Assembly: GCA_026874595.1 (NCBI GenBank)
Contig: CM049311.1
Span: 61,262,453 to 61,326,452 of the forward strand
DNA: 64,000 bases
Reading direction: 5' to 3'
Origin: Sipunculus nudus
Lineage: Eukaryota; Annelida; Sipuncula; Golfingiida; Sipunculidae
In this document: positions 49,901-60,216 of the stretch, one piece after another
How positions within the stretch are numbered: position 1 is the first letter of the stretch
Layout: each line of letters starts with the position of its first letter
Made by a program: the position numbers and the translations under genes
Notes under the pieces: model-generated
Database searches by the model: none
What the model was told of the DNA's origin: nothing
The model's input: the letters and a program-made list of their open reading frames with translations, nothing else

Positions 49901-52900
49901 AAACTGTCCATGATGTATAAACCTGCAAATTTTTAGGCAGATATGTCTAACCACTGCTGAGATATGAGTGATTTTTTTCCCACGGCAGACAAACAGATGG
50001 ACGCTGTGCAAAAATGGTTGCAGTTGGCGCCACCAGTTTTTTGCGTATGATAAAGAGCTATGTGAGATCTATACACATGCAAATTTTCAGGAAGATACGT
50101 CAAACCAGTCCAGAGATATAAGCATGGATTTCTGCAGCGTGAACGTGAATGTAGGTGGCGCCACCTTTCATAAAATCAAGAAAACTATCCAGGATGTTTA
50201 CGCATGCTGAATTTCAGGTGAATTAGTCAAACCACTGCAGAGATATGAGTGATTTTAACCCAAGACAGATGAACAGATGGACACTGTGCAAACATGGTTG
50301 CAGGTAACGCCACCATTTTTGTGTATGTTATAAAAGCTATCCAAGGGCCACATTTGAACAAAATTTTTTTCTTGATCAGTCAAACAGTTCCCGAGATATG
50401 TTGGTTTATGTGTGGAGACAGACGCACAAATGGACCCTGGGTAGAGAGGAAAGGACAGAGGTCAACGCAAATTGGTTAGGCACCAGTTCACATGTGACCC
50501 GATAATTGGTGCAAGTTTTGGAAAAATCAGTCCAGTAGTCTCAGGAGTTCTCTGGAAATGAATGCGGCGGCGGTGGAACCCGGTCAAAAACATAGTATCC
50601 GCAAAACTTTGTACAATTAGTCGTTTTCTTTCATAATAAATTAAACTGGTTTCATCTTTGCACAATGGATCCACATGCAAAGAAGTCATGTTATCTGGGT
50701 AAAAATCTAATTCTGTGAGACACATAAACAAGGGACCTATGGGTCACTGTGCTCAGCTGACGTTAACCTTGAAGGTAAAAATCTAAAATAATATCTAATG
50801 GAGATAAAGTGTAAGAGGAAGAGGTAATAAAGGCCATGGTTGGTTTATATGATTGGTTTGTATTGATGAGCAAGAAATTGTTGCAAAAAATATTTTGTGA
50901 CCTGACCATGTGTTTCCTAATGTTGAAACTAAAGCATGTGAGCAGTTTGTGAACAAATGATCTGTACTATTACCATGATCATCAGTTGGTTTTTCGATTA
51001 ACTGTTGACATTTCAGTAGTTTACACATTTGTTCAATTGAATCTATTTTTTTGTATAATATATATTATTAAATATATATGTATTTTTTTATGAAATGTAT
51101 ACAGTTGAAATATAGCTAATTAACAACATAAAACAGGGCAAACAAAGCCTGATCTCAAATTCTGCTGAGGCAGGAAAATAATGAACAAATGTTTGTATTA
51201 AATCCTGAATTTTTTATCACATCAATTATTTTCTAATTTAAGTTTATATTTCTATACATTTCCAATTTAACATATATATCTGAATATAAAAGTTGATTCA
51301 TAATTCTCAATTGCATCATCATAAATCTCAATCTTGTCAGATAACACCACATCATGCATACAAATGTTTATTTATTTTTTACCACAAAAATATATCTTTT
51401 AAATCTGCAAAACAATAAATATCTAAAAATAATACTTGATTTAGATTTCACAATTTTTAATTGTGTCTTTTTTTATCCATAATGTGCTTCATATTTTATA
51501 ATAATTTAAGCATACTGATGGGTTCATTTATATTTGTTAAAATCATTTAAAAGAAAATTGATTTCTTTAAAAATGCTACATTACACAACATTGCATCTTC
51601 TGGATTACACCTTGAATTATTTTTTTCAAGGAAAGTTTTAGCATATCGGAGTGGAAACAGCATTACAATTAAGGAGATACAGTGAAAACAATAACAATTA
51701 CTGCAAAACACTTGGTGGGTTGGGTTTGCGGGGGAGGGGGGGGGGGCGGGGGGGGGGGGGGGGTGATTGGGGTGGTGATATGAGAATAACTGTACACCTG
51801 TCATAGCAGGGGATCTCCCCCAGTGACTGTAACAAATCAGAAACCCTGGCATAGCTGACTTCCAGTGACCTGGAGTGGGACCCTGCATCTGTAATCAAAG
51901 CAAGTGACTACAGAAAAAAAACAAGTGACCTATGGGTCACGACGCTCAGCTGTTATATATGATAAAAAAATATTATTTAGAAATGAGGTACATGCTGGTT
52001 TTGTGTGGTAATAAATATAAGCTGTATTATGAGTTGTTGATGTTTAGCTTATGTATGATTTTGATAGTTCCTTTGGAGACAGGGAAGAGGATTGATTTCA
52101 TTTATTTTATTAACAAATGGAGTACTATTGTCACACAGATTTTGACTTGGCCATATAACTTATAAGCAGAACATATAATATAAGAGTTTAACTATTTATT
52201 AAAAAAAATTACAAATATTGTCCCAAATATAATTTTTATAAAAAATAATAAGAGAATCATATGATTTTGTAAAATGAAATATAACTGAAATGATTATTAA
52301 AATAATATTAAAGAATATATTCATGAATGCATTCATGAATACATTTTGAAAGTATTTGCACGAGTATTCATATACTTTCATTTTTACCTGAATTCCCATT
52401 CTTTATGCAAGAAATTTTATAATGGAGTACATAATCATATTCGTATTAAAATACAATTACAAAGTATTCGCACCATGTCTGGTATTTATTCAGTTTTCAC
52501 CAAACAATGATGTTGAGAATCCAGAATATACAAAATTCACACATTTAAATAATGATCATAAGTACCTGGTTTTATGGCTTTTATTTATATTAAAAATAAC
52601 TGTAAAAAATTCATTTTGGACTAATTTCACATCAATGTACACACTAGACACAGTAGGAATCTAGATTAATATTATCAACTGCATCTTTGTCTATCATTAA
52701 TTTCCTTCATATGATCCCTAATGATTAGTAATGAATAATATGATTTACTTCTTTATCATTAAAATTGAACTGAAAAATGCCATAGGTGACTGCATGGTGT
52801 TATTTGGAATACGTGACATTCTACCCATCCATACAAGATTCTTATATCATCAGTAACTGCAAGTTAATTTCCTGTTATTATAAACTAACAAATTCCTTTT

Positions 52901-55900
52901 CTATTTTTCTTTAATTTGTTATTAAAAACCAATAAAAATTTATTAATTTATTGTTTATTGTTATGTTGTTGGTTAAAACTACTAGATGAGTTGGGTTGGA
53001 CACCTGGATCAACTGTGGCTGGCCATAAGCTGCCTGGATTCCATGTATGCCTCGCCTCAAGCATGCATAATACAGGTGATTCAAGAGGGGCTGGAGAGAG
53101 CCAAAGTCTGACAGGGTCTCATAAAAAACATTAATACAAGCTACAATTTTTGGCCAATTTCTTTCAGCTTTCTAAGCTGAAATCCTTATGTGTGCATGAT
53201 ATGAAAATTATATCAACAGTGCTCACGGGAAACAAACGTGCCATGGTCACAGTTGGGCAAAATTTAAGGTACTAATTTTATATTTATACTAATAACTTAT
53301 AAAATTTGAAAAATTAAGAACTAATTTTGGGTATTCAATTGAATCTTGATTGAATAATGTTACATCCCTGACAAAAAAATCTCTAGCTTCAGCAATGCCC
53401 TTGTTAAGGGAGTAAATATATTTCTTGATTTTTTACAAAGTGCATTATGTTTGGGCCCATAACTTAAAACAATTACGCAATACTGACATCATTCTGGCAT
53501 GTGCATAGAGATTGAAAAATATGTATATTATTTATGATTAAAGTCAGATCAGTGGTTTTGATATTTGGCAGTCTTGAAGTGTAACAATGGGTTTTTAATG
53601 GAAAAATGAAGTTTTTCATTAATATCTCGAAGGTATTAAGTCCTAGTGACCAAATTCTTGGCATGGTAGGGGATTTTGGAGACATCTAACTGTATGCCGA
53701 ATTTAAGGAACTTAGAGCTGAAGCTGGGGAGCTGAGCTCTTGCAAACTGCATAACACTAGCTTGATGTAAACAATATGTTACATGGTGCTTGAGTCACTG
53801 TGCTCAGCTAACGTTAACCTTGAAGGTAAAAATCTAAAATAATATCAAATGTAGATTAAGTGTAAGAGGAAGAGGTAATAAAGGCCATGGTTGGTTTATA
53901 TGATTGGTTTGCATTGATGAGCAAGAAATTGTTGCAAATAATATTTTGTGACCTGACCATGTGTTTCCTAATGTTGAAACAGAAGCATGTGAGCAGTTTG
54001 TGAACAAATGATCTGTACAATTACCATGATCATTAGTTTGCTTTTCGATTAACTGTTGACTTTTCAGTAGTTTACATATTTGTTCAATCGAATCTTTTTT
54101 TTGTATAATATATATCATTAAATATATGGTTTTTTTTTTATGGAATGTATACAGTTGAAATATAACTAATTAACAACATAAAACATGGCAAACAAAGCCT
54201 ATCTCAAATTCTGCTGATGCAGGAAAATAATGAACAAATGTTTGTAATAAATCCTCATTTTTTTATCACATTAATTTTTTTTTTAATTTAAGTTTATATT
54301 TCTATACATTTTCAATATAACATATATATCTGAATATAAAAGTTGATTCATAATTCTCAATTGCATCATCATAAATCCAATCTTGTCAGATAACACCATA
54401 TCATGCATACAAATGTTTATTTATTTTTTACCACAAAAATATATCTTTTAAATCTGCAAAACAATAAATATCTAAAAAAATACTTGATTTAGACTTCTCA
54501 ATTTTTAATTGTGTCTTTATTTATCCATAATGTGCTTCATATTTTATCATAATTTAAGCACACTGATGGGTTCCATTATGATTGGTAAACTCATTTAAAA
54601 GAAAAAATGATTCTTTAAAAATGCTACATTACACAACATTGCATCTTCTGGATTACACCTTGAATTACTTTTTCAAGGAAAGTTTTGGCATATCAGAGTG
54701 GAAACAGCATTACAATTAAGGAGATACAGTGAACGGTTGGGTTTGGGGGGGGGGGGTGGGGGGGGGGGGGGTGATTGGGGTGGTTATATGAGAATAACTG
54801 TACACCTGTCACAGCAGGTGATCTCCCCCAGTGACTGTAACAAATCAGAAACCCTGGCATTGCTGACTTCCAGTGACCTGGAGTGGGACCCTGCATCTGT
54901 AATCTGTAATCAAAGCAAATGACTACAATAGAGCCTCAAGAAAAAAATCAACTAGAATACGGGTAGTCGACAAGCGACTACTTGTATCCGCCTAAATCAG
55001 AGTGGAACGGGTGAAGTGTTGCATATCAGCATGGATGTCTGCAGCCAAATTGTGTATGTAGGTTGCGCTACCTACCAAAAAATCCAGAAAGCCGTCCAAG
55101 TTGTATACATATGCAAAATTTAAGGCAGATAAGTCAAACCACTATATTGTATATGAGTGATTTTTGCCCTTGGCAGACAAACAGATGGACGCTGTGCAAA
55201 AAAGGGTTGCAGGTGGCGCCACCAGTTTAGCGTATGATAAAGAGCTTTGTGAGAACTATACACATGCAAAATTTTGGTCTGCAGCGTAAACTTGATTGTA
55301 GGTGGCGCCACCTGTCATAAAATCAGAAAAGCTATCCAGGATGTATAAGCATGCAGAATTTCAGGTGAATTAGTCAAACCACTGCTGAGATATGAGTGAT
55401 TTTAACCCAAGGCAGACAAACAGCTGGACACCGTGCAAACATGGTTGCAGGTGGCGCCACCATTTTTTGTGTATGTTATAAAGCTCTCCAAGGGCTACAT
55501 TTGTGCAAAAAAATTTTCCTGATCAATCAAACGGTTCCTGAGATATGAGCTTGGATGTCTGCAGCGTAAACATGAATGTAGGTGGCGCCACCTGTCATAA
55601 AATCAGAAAAGCTATCCAGGATGTATACGCATGCCAAATTTCAGGTGAATTAGTCAAGTCACTGCAGAGATATGAGTGATTTTAACCCAAGGCAGACAAA
55701 CAGATGGACACTGTACAAACATGGTTGCAGGTAGCGGCACCATTTTTGGTGTATGTTATAAAGCTCTCCAAGGGCTACATTTGTGCAAAAGAATTTTCCT
55801 GATCGGTCAAACGGTTCCCGAGATATGAGCTTGGATGTCTGCAGCGTAAACGTGAATGTAGGTGGCGCCACCTGTCATAAAATCAGATAAGCTATCCAGG

Positions 55901-56552
55901 ATGTATACGCATGCCAAATTTCAGGCGAATTAGTCAAGTCACTGCAGAGATATGAGTGATTTTAACCCAAGGCAGACGAACAGATGGACACTGTGCAAAC
56001 ATGGTTGCAGGTGGCGCCACCATTTTTGGTGTATGTTATAAAGCTCTCCAAGGGCTACATTTGTGCAAAAGAATTTTCCTGATTGGTCAAACGGTTCCAG
56101 AGATATGAGCTTGGATGTCTGCAGCGTCAACGTGAATGTAGGTGGCGCCACCTGTCAAAAAATCAGAAAAGCTATCCAGGATGTTTGCGCATGCCGAATT
56201 TCAGGTGAATTAGTCAAGTCACTGCAGAGATATGAGTGATTTTAACCCAAGGCAGACGAACAGATGGACACTGTGCAAACATGGTTGCAGGTGGCGCCAC
56301 CATTTTTGGTGTATGTTATAAAGCTCTCCGAGGGCTACATTTGTGCAAAAAAATTTTCCTGATCGGTCAAACGGTTCCCGAGATATGTGGGTTTATGTGT
56401 GGAAACAGACGCACAAACGGACGCAGAGCGCAGAGGAAAGGTCAGAGGTCAAAACAAAATCGGGGCGCAGCAGTTCACATGTGACCCGAACATAATCCCG
56501 GGTTTCGGAAAATTCCGCCCAGCGGTTACGGAGGAGTTCTCCGGACACCTAC

Positions 56553-56598
<46 letters not shown>

Positions 56599-59272
56599 CC
56601 AGCTGAAAACATAGTATCCGCAAAACTCTGTTTTGGCGGATACAATAACTAGCTTAATTTTCAAGCTTTTACTTCCAAATTTCAGATTTAAACAAATTAA
56701 ATATTTATGTATACATGCTGTGAAAATTAAATTAATGGTACTTACAGAAAAAAAAACGTGCCATGGTCAAAGTTGGGCAAAATTTAAGGTACTGATTTTA
56801 TTTTTATGCTAATTACTTAAAAAATTTACAAAATTCAGATCTAATTTTGGGTAAACAATTGAATCTTAATTAAGCATAGTTATATACTTGGGAAAATAAG
56901 ACTCTAGTTTCAAAATTTTTCATGTTAAGTGAGTAAATATTTTTCCTGATTTTTTACAAAGTCCATTATGTTTGGGTCCATAACTTAAAGAATTTATACT
57001 TAACAGACTTAATTTCTGGCATGTACATAGGAACTATATAGAAGAATATTTCTGGTAAATATGAGGGAAAACAGATGAGTGATTTTGATATAAGGCAGTC
57101 CTGAAGTGTGAAAATAGGATTTTGATAAAAAATTGAGGTTTTTCCCTAATTACTCAAAGGAACGAAGTCGCAAAGACCCAGTTTTCGGCTTGGTAGGAGA
57201 TCTTGGGGACATCTAACATTATGCTGAATTTTGGATTCCTAGGTCTTACGGTTTCAAAACGTGCCACATCTACGGACGGACGGACGGACGGACGGACGGG
57301 CAGACGGACAATGGACCACGACTATAGCTCAGATGACTTATAGTCAGCCGAGCTAAAAATCAATAACTAGCTTAATTTTCAAGCTTTTATTTTCAAATTT
57401 CAGATTTAGACAAACTAAATATTTATGTTTACATGCTGTGAAAATTAAATCAATGGTGCTTACAGGAAAAAAACGTGCCATGTTCAAAGTTGGGCAAAAT
57501 TTAAGGTACTGATTATTATTTTATGCTAATAACTTAAAATATTTTCAAAATTCAGATCTAATTTTGGGTAAACAATTGAATCTTAATTAAACATAGTTAT
57601 ATACTTGAGAAAATAGACTCTAGTTTCAAAATTTTTCATGTTAAGTGAGTTATTATTTTTCCTGATTTTTTACAAAGTCCATTATGTTTGGGCCCATAAC
57701 TTAAAGAATTTATACTTAACAGACTTAATTTCTGGCATGTACATAGGAACTATATAGAAGAATATTTATGGTTAATATGAGGAAAAACAGATGAGTGGTT
57801 TTGATATTAGGCGGTCCTGAAGTGTGAAAATAGGATTTTAATAAAAAATTGAGGTTTTTCCTTAATTTCTCAAAGGAACGAAGTCGCAAAGACCCAGTTT
57901 TCGGCTTGGTAGGAGATCTTGAGGACATCTAACATTATGCAGAATTTTGGATTCCTAGGTCTTACGGTTTCAAAACGTGCCACATCTACGGACGGACGGA
58001 CGACGGACAATGGACCACGACTATAGCTCAGATGACTTATAGTCAGCTGAGCTAAAAACACAGGACACAAAGTTACAAACAACATTAAAACTGAATCTTG
58101 TGAAACCCAGCTGTTACCAATTTACTACAAATTTAAATAACCTGATACCTACCAGTGCAAGAGCATCCATCTCCTGAGGCTGGAGATCTGCTGTATGTTT
58201 GGCCAGGAACATGATGTAAGCACTGATCCCCTCAACACTGCTCTCTACCTGGATTGCCTGTCAATATATAAGATCACATATGCATTACTATCAGGACCTT
58301 AATAAAAAAACTACCTTGGCTGACTTTTTATTCGTGAGGGTTTTAATTTTGTGAAATTTGCGAATGTGAAATAATCTGAATATAAAAAACCCTTGGGAAT
58401 AAGTAGCCCCATTAATAATTAACAAGAGGGGATGCTGCACCTGCACAAACGGATAAGTAATTCCAATTCTCTGGGAACAACCTGATCAGCAACTTAATCT
58501 GTGCATGATTTCAAAACTTACCTGCACATACAGTCATTAATGATTGTAAAACTCAGGGATACACAGACTGTGAAACAGGTCAAAATATATTGACTGAACC
58601 AGAAATGAGTTAGGTATTGTAGGATTTATTCTAAATATAAAACAAATACAAATACTGCTGAACTTGGATTTATAGTTTCTGGTTCAAAATGAATAAACCG
58701 CAAAATTCCAGCCTCACAAATATTAAACTATTCAATGAATATCAAAATAATACAACACTTTCCAGGAGTTATTCAATGGATTTTCAAGATGACTAGTATC
58801 TCTACCTTTTAAACTCATTTAACATTAAATGTTAACCAGTTTTAAAAAAATCCAAGAAATCATAATACATCAATCATGACCTGGTCAGCTTAACATCACA
58901 GGTTCCTAATGATATTATTCTCTATGTAGATGAGTAAATATGATGTGACAAGTTTGAATGAATTTGGTCAGCTGTTGGGGCCATTCATTTTCTCAGGTGA
59001 CTTAATACGAGCAGTCACTCTAGTTTGTGTATTTTCATACATTCTCAATTCATTCAGGGCAACCTGTGCTGCTGTTGGTTCAGGGTGACACAAAATGGAA
59101 TGTGACAAACTGTAATTTTGTTGAGAAATATCATCAATAGCTTAAGTTCTTCTACCTGAATACTTGTTTGATACATATTATACTGACTTATAATTATATA
59201 AGGATATCAATCCTTTAAGGGGTCAATACTGAAATAATGTAATAAATACTGATAATCATCTAATATCTACAA

Positions 59273-59322
<50 letters not shown>

Positions 59323-59679
59323 GGTAGTGTTACCCTCCAATGTAAAGTGCTCTATGGCCTACAGACTAGGCCAGAGCGGTATAACTCTGGAGAAAAACAA
59401 CACTAAAATTATGCCCTGTTATGTTCCAGTAACGCACGTGTACCCCGACCAACCCTATTGTGCCCCCGAGGGCAATAGGATCAGTGTCAGTCTTTCACAT
59501 GCCCCCCCCCCCCCCCCGCCTGGAATCACACAAAGCATAATCTTGTAAAGGCCCCGGCTTTTCAAACCACGCCGTTAGCTTCATTCTAACCATATTCACC
59601 TGATGATCGGGTCACATCCTGTGAAACAGACTGTTGTGAATTTTTAGTGTTGTTTTTCTCCAGAGTTATATATATATAC

Positions 59680-59723
<44 letters not shown>

Positions 59724-60183
59724 AATATATATATATATATATTTATTTAGTTATTTATACTGTTGTTGCCTTTTTATTTGGAAGGGTTTTAATTTTGTGA
59801 TATTCACGAATATAATATCTTTGTGAACAAGAGGCCAATAATGGAAAGAAATTCAAAAGGTAAATGATTGTTATTTAACATAAATAATAAGATCATGTAT
59901 GTTCAAAGAATACTATATCATTAATAATATCTGATCTAAATGAACAATTATTTCAACTATTTCCATGTTCAATTGTCCAATTATTAAGATTTTGCTTAGG
60001 CATTGTTTTATAATTAAATCATATAATAATTGTTTATTTTGTGTAGTTTATTTCATATGGCGAGCTTGCAAAATGAAATCATTGTGAAACACAAACTGTG
60101 AAGATCATAAAATTTTAACCCCGCAAATATGAAGCCAACCACAGTATATATGTGTGTATATATATATAAATATATATATATAT

Positions 60184-60216
<33 letters not shown>

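Noticed and set aside
55659-56151. Two near-identical 70-codon reverse frames
   Set aside because: They are the same frame read in consecutive 280-bp tandem units, not genes.
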